Assembly: GCA_964036665.1 (NCBI GenBank)
Contig: OZ038530.1
Coordinates: 5,532,501-5,596,500, forward strand
Reading direction: 5' to 3'
DNA from: Gordius sp. MW1
Taxonomy: Eukaryota > Nematomorpha > Gordioida > Gordea > Gordiidae
DNA: 64,000 nt
The notes beneath the pieces were generated by a model, which worked only from the letters and a program-made list of their open reading frames with translations, was not told where the DNA came from and ran no database searches. This document shows positions 1 through 28,656 of the stretch, one piece after another. The translations under genes and the position numbers were made by a program. How positions within the stretch are numbered: the first letter of the stretch is position 1; the number at the start of each line of letters is the position of its first letter.

Positions 1-1231
1 CTTATAAAAATAATTAATTACCTTAATTAAAGTAATAATAAATTTATTTATTTTAAGGGTTAACATACTTAGCAAACCTTACTTTAGATATCTTGTTTTT
101 AGAAACTACGGATCAGGGTTATATTTGTTCAAATTTATCTGCCCGAAACCGACTCGGTCTGATTTTTAGTTACTTTGCCAGCCTGAGCCCGCCCTAACCC
201 TTTTAAACTTTTTACTATTAATTTTCTTATATTGTAAAATAAATTTAATTCTCATTTATGGATAAGAACTACTTTTAATAAACTTTACACAAATAAAAAA
301 GTGACAAATTAATACACTAAAACAAATTAATATATATATATATACCTCATTGCAAATTGCCTAAATTTTGTTATGATGCCCGCCCAGGCCCGCCGGAAAG
401 AATAACATTTTTGGAAAGGGTTCAGGCTGGTCCCCTACTTTGCAAAAAGTTGGGGGCCGAGCTCGGCCAATAATTCAATCATAACGAGTCCGGACCAGGA
501 CCGAGTTTGTAAATTTTTCTTACTGATAGGCCAAATATAAGCCTAAAATACTTATGCATTTCACGTAAACAATTCTGGCTGCCATATACGAAAGGAGCCC
601 TTTGCAAATTGCGTTTTTGAAATAAAGACCACAGGTAAAAGTGCACACAATTCAAATTTAATTGTTTATCTTTTTTTAAAGTATAGACGTGAAGAGTATA
701 TTAATGTTTTATAAACCCACTGTAGATATTAATTGTATATAATTTTAATTATTTATGTTTAATCAAATTTTTTTGCATCGAAACTCTCCCCCCCCCCCCT
801 CCCCCCCACGTATAAACAATCTACAAACCCTACTAATGTAATAATATTAATCAAATTTTGTTTAATAGTAATTTTTACCAAAGAATTTTGAACCCCCCCC
901 CCCCCCTTTTACTGAGAAAATCTTCCCTACGCCACTGCAGGAGAGATATAGTGTGAGCCTTTATGCGTCTGAGGGCTAACAGATAGGTTATGATTATTAT
1001 TTTATCTCGGAAATATTGATCGCATCACAGGGACATCACAGACGCTTGATCGACTCATAAATAAGTCAGGCTTAGTGGAGAACGTTTGGTGCAAAACATG
1101 TGGCCAGGGTCCAACAATCGACAAATCCAAAACACTTCTATGTCTTTGAGATTATCTTTGCGAAAAAGAGGAACTGTAGTGCTATTAATCTTGACTGTAG
1201 TAACTTCGTACCTCAAATTTTATACAAATTA
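1..1231. other. Non-coding AT-rich stretch with GC-rich repeat debris
   Basis: No credible coding region is seen. Between about 114 and 555 there is a patch with repeated GCCCG-type words, such as CTGCCCGAAACCGACTCGG and GCCCGCCCAGGCCCGCC. It resembles the interior of the hAT-type MITEs seen elsewhere in the window (27.9 kb, 58.3 kb), but clear ends could not be defined. Two poly-C runs lie at 788..799 and 893..906. The sequence CTACGCCACTG ending near 936 looks like the right end of a CAGTGGCGTAG-type hAT MITE whose left end is not recognisable. Confidence 0.4.
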
Positions 1232-1421
1232 CTAGCTGTGCCCGGCCAAGCGTTGCTTTGGCTCAGTCCTTAAGTGGTTAAATAAGTATAACCTATTAAT
1301 AAGACTTATCTAAAATAAGGTCATATATGAAATAATTTATAATGTGAAAGGTCCTAATGCTAATGCAAATAAATATCCATAATATTTATTGAAGAGCGAT
1401 ATAAAATATTTATTAATACAT

Positions 1422-1504
1422 CTACAATGCTAAGGCAATAATCTGGCCAAATTTGGTGGCAATCGGTTGAGAACTTCAAAAGTTATTAGCGCACAAAAAA
1501 ACGG
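1422..1504 (+). repeat. 83-bp direct repeat, copy 1 (partner 4415..4497)
   Basis: The segment from CTACAATGCTAAGGC to ACAAAAAAACGG appears here and again at 4415..4497 with only a few differences. The second copy lies next to the Helitron 5' end, while this one abuts the point where the Rep coding sequence breaks off. This suggests the internal deletion or template switch that removed the helicase used, or created, this repeat. Confidence 0.85.
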
Positions 1505-1539
1505 CAGGATCCGTGGTATGAGGACATCTTCTCCAGTGA

Positions 1540-3606
1540 AAGGTCCAGGCTAATGTATCTTCCAGCCTGATACTGTGCGATTTCATCGGTGTGAAGGTTC
1601 CCTAATTGGGCTATGCTATCTGGTTGAACAGTGAAAACTGCCATATCACTGCCTTGTTTACATATTTACAAATATATTTGATGGATTTAACGGAGTTACA
1701 ATACTCAACGTTGATGTGAGCTTTGTATAAATTTAAGAGCAGAGGATTATATGGAACAACCCATCGGTTGTCCACCTCGACCGTTGCATTGCGTATGGGG
1801 TTGGTTGCTACGTTACCACCATCTTCTATTGATCTTCTTTTGTACAAAGGGTATCCATCGTTGCCAATAAATGTACTGCATACTAAGCTGCGAGGATATC
1901 GCTTTGAGCATTTGCCGTCTATCATGCATGGCGATCTTGGATTAAGTGTTCCGCAAGGGCCGTGTATCATATTTTTTGTAACAATTTGGTACAAATCGTT
2001 ATCTAAGTTGGGGTCGGGAATTTCAGCAGATATTAAAGCGTCGATTTGGTTTGACGTAATCTTGCTATATAGCCATATGAGTATATGGGCATGAGGCAAA
2101 CCTCTCTTTTGCCATTCGACTAATACATCCAGCAACGCACAAACCCAAATACCTCATGCTTAACAATGAGATTAATCATTGATTTAAGTTTTCCGGAAAA
2201 CACGGGCAGTAATGTCATGCCTATCGAGAGGTAATTGACCAGGAAACAAAAGGTCTTTTATGTCGTCCCACGCTGGGTTGCATGTAAAAGTTATAAATAG
2301 GTCCGGACGACCGTATTTACGAACATACGCAATTGAATCTTGAGCGTATTCATGCATATGGCGTGGACAACCTGTATAAGATGAAGGCAAAATGGTTAAT
2401 CTCCCAACGTTAATGGTATTAGAGTCGTTACGAAGAGCATCTGGCAAATGGATATATTCTTCTGAGCGAAGTTTAGTCTAATTTAAGCGGATGTATAGCA
2501 AACGCTCCGATTCAATTTTGGCATACATATCCACGATGTATTGGTGGAATAATTGCCGGCATTTTAATAAAATTGTCCCCGTCAGCTCGAATCATCATTC
2601 TGCATGAATAATAGTTCATAGCGCTGCATTTTGAGTTTGTAGGTTCGCCATTGATTGGATTTATCATCTTAACGTTAAAGTGATATCCGTCAGCACCATC
2701 TTAAAATATAATTGGATATTGTAGGGGGTCATAGCAGCGATGAGTATCAGAAACTTTTGTCAAAGCATTGTTTCTCCTATGAAGCACAATGTCTCTAGGT
2801 TGAAATTTATCCCCAACTATAACAATGGCGACTTCATGTATAGTTGGGGCATTAAATCTTCTCCCATGTTTTCCCGGAGGAGTTTTGTCAGCATGAATGA
2901 CTATTTTGTGGGTATCTGAAGGCATTATGTCCAGTGCAGTTTTGAATAAACGCACTAAATTATTATTAGCATGAAGCAGCAACTGAAGCTGTGAAACAAT
3001 GGATCTTTTTAAACCGCTAAAAATGTCGAGGCGTGCACCTAATTCTATCTCATCATCTCCGATAAAATATAGTTGTAGGAACTTATGTTGCCCTTCTGGC
3101 AATGGAAGGAGGGAGCCGGCTTTATGATAAATTTGACCTTTTACCTTGAATGTAGGCATGAATTGTGTGGTTACAACATCAGCGCCAAACGACGTCATTT
3201 GGAAACAGGAGTTGTATTTCCTGATGTTAGATAGAAAATGTTTAGAATCAGTGGTATAACCAGCCAGCAATGTTTTTAATGGCTCAGGCGGTTCTGCAAG
3301 GTGAGGCAGTTTAACTTTTCCGGCTGCGCAACACATTCCAGTCGTTTCTCCAGCAAATTTTAAGGCATTGCAATGAGGACACACAATAGACATAGTACCA
3401 ATGAGAACATGGCGACGTAAACTTTCAATATTAGATGGGTAAGAAAATGCTAGGCGGTTGCCTGCGGGTAATGGCTGAGCACGTGAAGGTGGCTGAGGCA
3501 GAGTTGCAGACTGTTGTAGTTCATTTTCAAGCTCAAGAGCACGCAATCGGCGCACTTGATCCGTATTTCGTGTTTTACGTCCAATAGATGTTTTCTTGGG
3601 GCGCAT
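1540..3606 (-). pseudogene. Helitron Rep (HUH endonuclease) pseudogene, helicase lost
   Basis: The reading frame starts at MRPKKTS (3606) and runs to an in-frame TAA at 2703..2701, inside the conserved stretch HRCYDPLQYPIIF-stop-DGADGYHFN. The next conserved pieces follow in shifted frames: YIHLPDALR, then GRLTILPSSYTG and RPDLFITFTCNP (2447..2184), then EWQKRGLPHAHILIWL and KYICKYVNK (2135..1611). HAH is the metal-binding HUH motif, and the tyrosine in KYICKYVNK lies in the expected nicking-tyrosine motif. Frameshifts lie near 2500, 2190 and 1640. After roughly 1540 the coding similarity stops, shortly before the duplicated 83-bp segment, so the helicase half has been deleted. This is a dead copy. 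Confidence 0.85.
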
Positions 3607-4414
3607 GAATCTAAAGTCGATATACAAAGAAAATGAAAAATACATAAATAAGTCGAATTTTTTTTAAAGTAAAACTTGTTTTATTAAATGAAACTTTGTA
3701 TGCTAAAAAATTATTAAAGTAAAAATGTATTGTAATAATAGTATAATGTTTCCCTATGTATTAAAAACATTCAATAGTATTTTACAAAGATAAGTTTAAA
3801 GTTTGAAGTTTTAATCAAATATGGTTAAAAAGATATAACAAAAATGTGGGGTAAAAAATACCATAGAAATGCTCTTAGTTTGGAAAAATATTTCTAATAT
3901 AAAATTGTTAAGGTTACTTAAACAGCAGTGATTTCAGTTGTTTCTAATGCATGATGTGTTGTGTTCTTGGGTTTAGACTTTTCAGAAATATAAGGCAACA
4001 TATGGAGAAATTATTTGTAATATCTTGAAGTGGGCTGTTTTTATTAAATGAAACTTTGTATTCTTGATGCGCGCTTTGATTATTATAACAATATTTTCAC
4101 GTCAAACGTTTAGATACGTAAACCTTTAACAGAGCACGCGTCTTTTTCATATTATTAAATTTTTGATGTTTTACGGTTTTTAATTATTTAGTTGTAACAG
4201 ATATATATAATGTAAAAAATAACCCAAAGGTGAATAAAAATCGTGAAATATGTGACAAAAGATTAGTAGAAAAACATTTAAAACTATGAGCACAACTCTA
4301 ACATAAAATAATAATCGAGATAAGCGTTGTAGCTGACGCCGCTAGATGGCGGTAACCAAACTAAAAAACATGGTTCCCGCTGTCGCAGGTTGATAAAAAG
4401 TATCTATAAACCAT

Positions 4415-4497
4415 CTACAATGCTAAGGCAATAATCTGGCCAAATTTGGTGGCAATCGGTTGAGAACTCTAAAAGTTATTAGCGTACAAAAAAACGG
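4415..4497 (+). repeat. 83-bp direct repeat, copy 2
   Basis: Near-identical partner of 1422..1504. It lies just inside the 5' terminus of the Helitron (minus-strand reading). Confidence 0.85.
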
Positions 4498-4521
4498 GAC
4501 TTAGATTTTTATATATATAGA

Positions 4522-5561
4522 TTAAAAACTTAATCTTAGGCTATAAAAAACGCTACATAACTTTTTGACTAAAATCGATCTAATTTAAACCCAAAATATA
4601 GAAAAAATTAACATAATAACGGCCTTAGTGCATTAAACCTTTTAGCTGCTAACTTTTAGCAATTTTGTTAAACTTAAAAAAGGGGAAAAGGATAGTGTAG
4701 TGTAATACTTTCCACCCTGGCGTACGCCTACCGAAAAAGTAATTTGCAAGATACCTGCCAATTCGATAAAATGGAAATTTGCTAGTGAAATATTTATTTC
4801 AATGGCTGTTTTTTGATTTTCAGGGCGCAAAATTTGCAAATTCTGGTTATACTTGCTTTAAAAGCTATATCAATGAAATTAAGATCTCACTGTGAGCTTT
4901 AAAATTTTTTTAAATGTAATCCTTTAGTATAATTTTAATATGTTTATTACCTTTATGCGGGTGAAATTAGCTATATACTCTCCTATCATAGACTAAGGTT
5001 TTTTAATTAGTGTTGTTGTAAATGAATAGTCTAAGACCAAAATTTGTTTTATTACTTTACTTATTCGTAAAAGAAATTATATTCATGAAGCTTGTTCAAA
5101 TAATAGTAATTTAATTCAAAATTTCCGATTAAATTACTTTATAAATAAAATATTCTTGAACAAAATTATACACTCATAAACTGTCTGAACTTATTGTACA
5201 GAGTAATCTTGCTTTTGTTACCAAGAAATGAGATTTTGCGCAAATATGCATATAAATTTTGATTCCTGTGAACCCTACATAGCAAAAAATAAGCATAAAC
5301 TGAATATAAGCAACTATGACTAACTGGCAAATTAATAGCTATCATCAAAAAGAGCAATAATGAACAGAAAAAATATGTTTAAAACTGCAAGATGTTATTT
5401 TCATAAAGTGAATTTTCTTATTTTTATTTATTTTTCAAAATTAAATTTTTTAAACCATTTAAGCTTTTCGCAGCTTTTTTTGTTATTATTTTATATAGCA
5501 TTCTTTTAGGTAAGGTTAACTTTGTTTGCATTATATTAGTAATAATAAAGCCAACTGGAAA
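4522..5561. other. Intergenic stretch upstream of CK2 alpha
   Basis: AT-rich DNA between the Helitron and the first coding exon of the CK2 alpha gene. The 5' UTR and promoter of that gene should lie here, but no specific element could be recognised. Short ORFs here are not supported. Confidence 0.5.
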
Positions 5562-8583
<3,022 letters not shown>

Positions 8584-11500
8584 ATTTTGCCCTCCCTTTG
8601 GATTTGACATCACAGCCTAAATGATTTTTTTAATCGATAATGTTTTATTTTTTATCGCAACGAATTTATTAAAAGATATTTGTTGAATCCAATCCACTTT
8701 CTCCCAACCCCTCACCCTTCTTTCCACTAATGGTTCTTGCTTTACTACCTTATGCTTTTGTTACCACATATTGATATCCTTTACGTCATTATCACCAATA
8801 GCTAATTCGTGTCCACCCACCCCATGGTATGTTATAAAATACATCCCGTCTTTGCTAATTTTCAGGCGTGTTTCTTGATTATATCCGCAAGCTTATTGTG
8901 TCGAGAATCCATCTTTTCCCCCGCGTTTGAATGCTCGCATCAATTGTAGCTACAATAATGTTGTAATGCATTATCTATCATCCTTCAATTGCTATGTATT
9001 TTAATTACGATATGTACTTGTGGTTTACTAGACCTCTGTAACTACAGATATTGATAGTTTTAATCTCGTTTAGTGACCTTGGCAACTCATATTCACCTAC
9101 CCCATTTGATATATTTACCGTCTCATAATGTTATCCATTTTGCATGCATATTCACACTAATAAATTGAACATTGATTTATATATTAAATTCCGTTTGGTT
9201 TAAATAAATTATCCATTATTATTTGTTGTTATCTATAAATTAGCAATACAAATTGTGTGTATATAAATCGTGTTTAATTTTCTATTAAAGAACTGCAGGC
9301 ATAAAAATTTCAATTGAAGGATTAAGATTTTGCGGGAACAATAATTTTTTTTAATTAAGCTTTCTCTTTAATAAATTTTTTACTTAATATTGATGCCTTG
9401 TAAGCAAAATCTACAAAAATTCATCAACATATAGTTGCTTTAAGTGTATGGGTTTTGTCGCAATGATTTTTCTATATTGGAGAACATAGTATTTATCAAT
9501 TGTGTTTGACCAATTCACATAAAATTTATTATATCCGCTTATTTTTTATTTATAGAATTCTATAAACTATCAAGTTTGAGTATTGATTGTTTAGATTTAA
9601 AAACATTTTTCATGAATAAATAAAAATTTTATGAAAAAATCGAATTTTTTGCTTATGGTTCTTAATTTTTTATGGGTAATGCTAGGTAGGCCCCTAGTGT
9701 TTATGAGGTGTTCTTAGCCCATTTTGCAATTAATAAATCGCTTGATACAAATGTTATAATTGAGATCTGCATTGGGCCTTACTTAGGAGCCCGCCATCAT
9801 ATCCGCTTTGAAAATTTCCAATCCCGCCATAGCTCGTCCTTATATACTCGACCCGTTAAAAGAGTTTTCATGTTGCTACTATGATCGGCAAGTTTAGCCC
9901 AGCCCATAACAATTCAGAATATAACAAATACTTTATTGCAACGTTGACGTGTTATAAAAACACCAATAAATTGTCACGTAAAAATAAAAAATCATCAACG
10001 ATATCGTTCCTAGTCGCCTTTCTTCCACGTACCTTCCGTTCCGGCCATAGCAATTCCACCTAAAACCCTTTTTTCAAATGCTTTAAATGTTTTGCGTCAT
10101 TTATAAGTCTAAATCTATTAAAATTTTGTTTTAAAAATGCATCCTTTTCATCAACTTAATGGGTTACAAATATTTATTTTAATTTATAAGAAATATCAAA
10201 TCAATAAGAAAAATGCGGCCAGTATAAAAGATTTTCCCGTGGAGAAGTCAAAAGTTTAGTTTAGGGGGAGGTCCACTCCAATTACATTTGGAGTTGGACA
10301 AATGACCCTAATCCTTGGTGACAGCTTAAACATTAAAATAAAAGGTAAAAACAGTGGCAAAATGGTCAAATGAATGCCATTCAAATTTACATAGATACGA
10401 GGCGCATGCAGTTAGCGTGGGTGAAAGAACTTAAGCCGATGCTGCAATTCAACTGTCTGTTGTTAGAGCGTGACAACAGCTCTCATTCATTGCACAGTTC
10501 CTAATTTCCATCTCTAACCCACTCCTAAAATGATGATGATCATGATGATGAATTGTGCAGGCATAAAAAACAATTAGCTGCCCCTTTATTTCAAAACGAC
10601 TCACATTTATAAATATAGGTAGATGTTATATTTAATCAAGAGTCACAAAAAATCTGTATATAGGATCCCGGTGCGTGTACATAAGCACAAATAAGGTAAA
10701 CATTAAAAACTAGTTTTGAAACGAAAATTCAATTAAAAAGGTAAAAGACATTTGGAAAAAACGATGGATATTATATCGTACATACGTATATATATATATA
10801 TATATGGATAATGTGTTCAAGAGCGACATTGGACTAATTGCGACACTAATTTTAATTTTTGATACGTAGTATTAATGGGTGGAGAGGGTATAAAATGATC
10901 GGAATTCAGCATAAACTTGAGAAAACGGGATGGAGTTAATTACAAATTAATATAATGAATAGTAAATGCTTAAGCGATTATTATCAAATTGGTGATACAG
11001 TGTAAAGAGCAAAAAAATGTATAAACATTGGTAAAGAAAAGTTTTGCCAACTGACCAACATAACGCATTTAAGAATTAATAATGGCAAAAATAATATCGG
11101 CTAACAGGAGGAATTGTTACAGTGCAAATTAAATAATATATACTACGCCTATTTAAATACAATTCATGATATTCAAATGTTATAGGTGCGATATACAATT
11201 TAATATTTTACATATATTAACCTACCTCCTAGATTCCTCACTCATTATAGAATACCACTAAATTGGGTATCTTAAATAAATTTAAGTACCTAAAGTTGCT
11301 TCAGTAGGTGTGATAAGAAGCAAGTGGATTAGTGCCTTTAACCGGGTTTATGAATGACGAGAGCGTTAACAGAGGCTGCTACAATAATCATAGAGAGAGG
11401 GAAGGAGGGACACTGAAGGAGACGAATAATGAATGAGACGGCAGCAATGATATATATATGTACGCATGTATGTATCAAGTGTGGGAATTAATTAGTGTGC

Positions 11501-11589
11501 TGCTGGGCGTTCATCATTGCATACAGTAAGCATTTTAGCGGAGGCCATGGGTCATTTTCCTTTGTTCCCAGCTAGGGGCGAAGCGTTAA
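8584..11589. other. Intergenic region between convergent CK2 alpha and PMCA genes
   Basis: Holds the 3' UTR of CK2 alpha (from 8584; an AATAAA-like word occurs near 9162) and, from the other side, the 3' UTR of the downstream PMCA terminal exon. A TA microsatellite lies at about 10788..10806 and a GATGATGATCATGATGATG patch near 10530. No further gene was recognised. Confidence 0.5.
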
Positions 11590-11811
11590 TCAAACTGCCG
11601 TCTCGACGCTGTTAAAGGCTTTGGCATTAAACTCGGCCTGTTCTCGAGGCGGTGATAGCCTGCGGGTTGTGTGAATGTGAGACACGGGAGACGTTACTTT
11701 GGCGTGAGAGAGCAAGGAGTGGAGAGAGGGACTACCACGCGATCCATCGATCGGATAATGATCGAATCTTATGCCGGGTCTGCTGCCTCGAAATGCGTTC
11801 ATCACCCGGAT
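11590..11811 (-). CDS. ATP2B: PMCA alternative 3' terminal exon with PDZ-ligand end
   Basis: Read on the minus strand, a good acceptor (CTCTTGTTGCCAG) is followed in phase 0 by IRVMNAFRG... and an open frame to TAA at 11592..11590, 73 codons. The phase matches exon 20 (ends LQTQ at 15099), so splicing 15099 to 11811 gives a 1236-aa pump, close to vertebrate PMCA b forms (about 1220 aa). The first residues rebuild the second half of the calmodulin-binding helix (family IRVVKAFRSSL). The protein ends FNSVETAV; ETAV fits a class I PDZ ligand (x-S/T-x-hydrophobic), comparable to the ETSL/ETSV ends known from vertebrate b forms. It lies about 1.8 kb beyond the other terminal exon. The exon assignment is inferred from sequence, not from transcripts. 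Confidence 0.8.
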   Translation of the reverse strand: MRVMNAFRGSRPGIRFDHYPIDGSRGSPSLHSLLSHAKVTSPVSHIHTTRRLSPPREQAEFNAKAFNSVETAV

Positions 11812-13612
11812 CTGGCAACAAGAGTATAAGTGTTGGGATTGTGCAATGGGTTAATGCCATAATTAACTTATAAGAACGTAGGTATAGTGGTGAGCACACG
11901 ATTTCAAATAACATACATTAATAAATAGACACATACAAACGTTCATGAAATTATTAAGCACGAGAATGGCGTTTGAAAGGCGAACATAGGAAAAGGTAAC
12001 ACGCACAGGAGAGAAAGTTTAATCATTTAACAGCAGCGATTCAAATGTTGGTAAACAATCGGAATTGAACAACGCAAAATAAAAGCCACACGATCGTTAG
12101 GATGATGTTAAACATCCACTAAGTCGATTACACTCAATGATGAGCAGCGAACAATCGTTTCATGCAAAGGAAATTAAGGATAAGTGGAATAAGGAGGTGG
12201 GGTTTGGGGAGGTTGTTAGCACATGACAAAACTTGAAATATCACTCACACGCACATTAACTATACACAGCAAGGCAGGGCGCTCATCAATATAGAACGAT
12301 TGGTTATTAAGCGTTTACAAAATCATATTTTAACATGCTGCACACCCTGTATATACCCAACACCTTTATCAATTTGAATTGTAATATTATAAATAATTTC
12401 AGCCAAATTGTTAGCTTAAATAGTCATTCGCCCCGAAGCATATGACTCGACCTTCACCATAGTAACACACACGCACCTGCACAACAAAGACCATATCACG
12501 CAAATAAAAAAACTAAGCTCTCCCCGCTATCACGTTAATTCCGAGAGGGGGGAGGGGGAGGGGAATGGCAAACACCACTAATCACTCCCTACCACACTTA
12601 ATAATGATAATTAGTAAATCGAATGTTAAGACGTGCGCGCGCGCAGCCATATCCTTACAGCCTGATCCGTTTGATTCTTGCTGGCTGATGTCGGAATTAT
12701 ACTGTCGGACCGATTACTTCCTATCACCTTAATAATTTACAAATATATAAGTTTGATGGGGTAAAAAAGTTTAATTTAGATAATAAGAGTCATTGTTTTA
12801 AATCGGTCATTTGAGGATTCATACGCACACTCTCAACGTCGTAGTAAAAGTGGTCGCGCCGAAATGCATTTGAAGCATATCGATTATTAGTTTCTTAAAA
12901 ATATTTATTGGTAATTTGACAATTTAATAGCATTAGGGGTCGATTATCGAACGATTTACGCATTACATAATAAAATGAGTGGGGGAATGAGAGCGGCGAC
13001 ATACAAGCATGGTAATAAGTAAGCACTACTCTCAACGGATGAGAGAGAATCGAGAGAGATTTCTGTTGTTAAACGATACGAATGAATAAGGTAAAAGTCG
13101 CGGTGGGTGGGGTGGAATGCAATACCGGGGAAGGTGATGTATCACAAAGCTGACAACAACGTAAATTAACATCTATTTCGTAGGATGATGGGCAAGCTAT
13201 TATTATTATCAAAAACCTTCGTTAGAAGAAATATTAAATGCACGAGGTATAATCGTCGCCAATCCTAAAAATATACATCATATGTGAATATTGATCATAA
13301 AAACCAGGGGAAGAAGAAGAAAGGTGTAATAAAGGGGCCGATGTATTTATCACACAAACAAAAGTTACCACTCGCGACATTCAACCAGGTAACTAGGAAG
13401 CGAGTGGACTAATAATCGTTCTGATAACAACGTAATTAAAGGGCGGGCAAACATATATAAAAGTAAATGTACAAAAGCGAATTGTTTGTATGAGCTTGGA
13501 TGATCATATAAATTTGTAATTTTTGTTGATAAGTTGTGGACCAAAGCAAGAGGTGTAATATGTATATGGGAGAACAAGCTGATCAAACAACGGATAAAAA
13601 GACACGATCCTA

Positions 13613-27289
<13,677 letters not shown>

Positions 27290-27854
27290 TATCCAAAAAC
27301 TCCACCAATGGACGACGATTAACTAAGTTGCTGCGTGTGAAAAGGAATAACAATATAACGGAGGAGGAGGAGGATCTAAAGGGGAGCACCACCTTCTCTC
27401 ATCGGAGTGAAGTGAAGGAGGCAATATATAGATGTGAAGAAGGGTCACGAGTACTCGGTCGATTGCAAACGCTCACCACGTCTATCCAGCGATTGATCCA
27501 ATCCAAACGAGTGCGATGATTATTATCTAATTTCAGCGTTATTTATATATATGTGTAATGAATTGCATGTTATATTTAAGTGTTTTAAAAGGGTGAAAAT
27601 AAATGTCCAAGATTTCTTAAAACAAATTTGATATTTAGGTATGTCAGCGCTTAACAAAATACATTAAATGGCCAAACTCAAGGATCAGGGGCTATGGATA
27701 GGGTGGGCTTGAAAAGGTGTTGTATGCGTTTAGCAAGCACATGCATTTAATAAGTGGGTGGAGGGGAGGCGTGATATAGTAAAATGAATAATTTATAGAG
27801 TATTATTCCTGAAACTAGCTTTTATTTTCTCTTAAGATCATCCCCCCTCCCCAT

Positions 27855-28656
27855 CAGAGGTCAGATTTGTTAGGAATTTTCTGCCCGAACCCGGCCCGGT
27901 TCAATTCTCTAACCTCATTGCCCGCCCGAGCCCGCCCGAACCCTTCTAATGTCCGCTTGAGCCCGCCCGAAACATTAATGCTGCCCGAAATGCCCGGCCC
28001 GAATTATTAAATTTGCCTGTTAGGCCCGAAATTTTGCGACCTAAAATTCTTTTAATATTTAAAAGTCGAATGATTTTTTCAAATGAAACTTTTGTACTTT
28101 ATTTTTAATCCTAATTGGTCAAAAAAACGTAGTATTTGGTCTTTCTAAAATATTTGAGCTTAGCGATGAGTGATAAGGGAATAATAAAGGCGAAATGGAG
28201 AAGCCTTGTTAAATCATTTGTTAAAAAATTAAATGATATTAGAATGAAATTTAACACTTTCAGGCGTTTTATCAATTTGGGCGTGACGATTTTGTACTAG
28301 TATAGACGGCACATGCGAATTACGAACAATGAAAGGGCTGCATAAATATAAATATTTTAATCCTTTCCATAACCTAGCTAGGGACTTGATGGAAATAAAG
28401 GGGTTCTGGCAAAAATTGTAAAAATAACTTGGGGACGGATGGCGATTTTTTAGCATTTTCATATGCAATTTAATGAAAAGTAACAAAAAAATACATTATC
28501 TAAAAACTCATTAAGCCCGAATTGCCCGAATCCTATCTTCTTCGTGCCCGCCCGAGCCCGCCCGAAAATAAAAATTTAGGACAGTTGCCCGGCCCGACCC
28601 GGCCCACGGGCCGGGCCGGGCCTGTTCGGGCAGCGGGCCGGGCAATCTGATCTCTG
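27855..28656. mobile_element. hAT-type MITE (802 bp) with perfect 8-bp target duplication
   Basis: The left end is CAGAGGTCAGAT and the right end is the inverted ATCTGATCTCTG. The flanks are exact direct repeats: CTCCCCAT at 27847..27854 and again at 28657..28664. 8-bp duplications with CAG..CTG ends are typical of hAT elements. Both subterminal zones are packed with GCCCGA/GCCCGG words (for example GCCCGCCCGAGCCCGCCCGA), while the middle is AT-rich and non-coding. It sits about 570 bp upstream of the PMCA start codon, so it could affect that promoter. Confidence 0.9.

Larger units (their letters stand above)
1232..4521 (-). mobile_element. Helitron with internally deleted, decayed Rep gene
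   Basis: Read on the minus strand, the element begins TCTATATATATAAAAATC (5' end at 4521) and ends in CTAG at 1235..1232. Just before the end is a hairpin, GCCAAAGC-AAC-GCTTGGC, about 10 nt from the terminus. The bases flanking the ends are A on the left (1231) and T on the right (4522), as expected for insertion into an AT dinucleotide. 5'-TC, 3'-CTRR, a terminal hairpin and AT insertion are the established Helitron hallmarks. The inside carries a rolling-circle Rep relic but no Pif1-type helicase, so at about 3.3 kb it is a deletion derivative that cannot move on its own. The 338-bp element at 44318..44655 has the same end architecture, including the AAC hairpin loop. Confidence 0.85.

Noticed and set aside
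1723..2094. Plus-strand ORF of 123 codons
   Set aside because: It is antisense to the Helitron Rep relic, whose minus-strand reading has clear HUH motifs.
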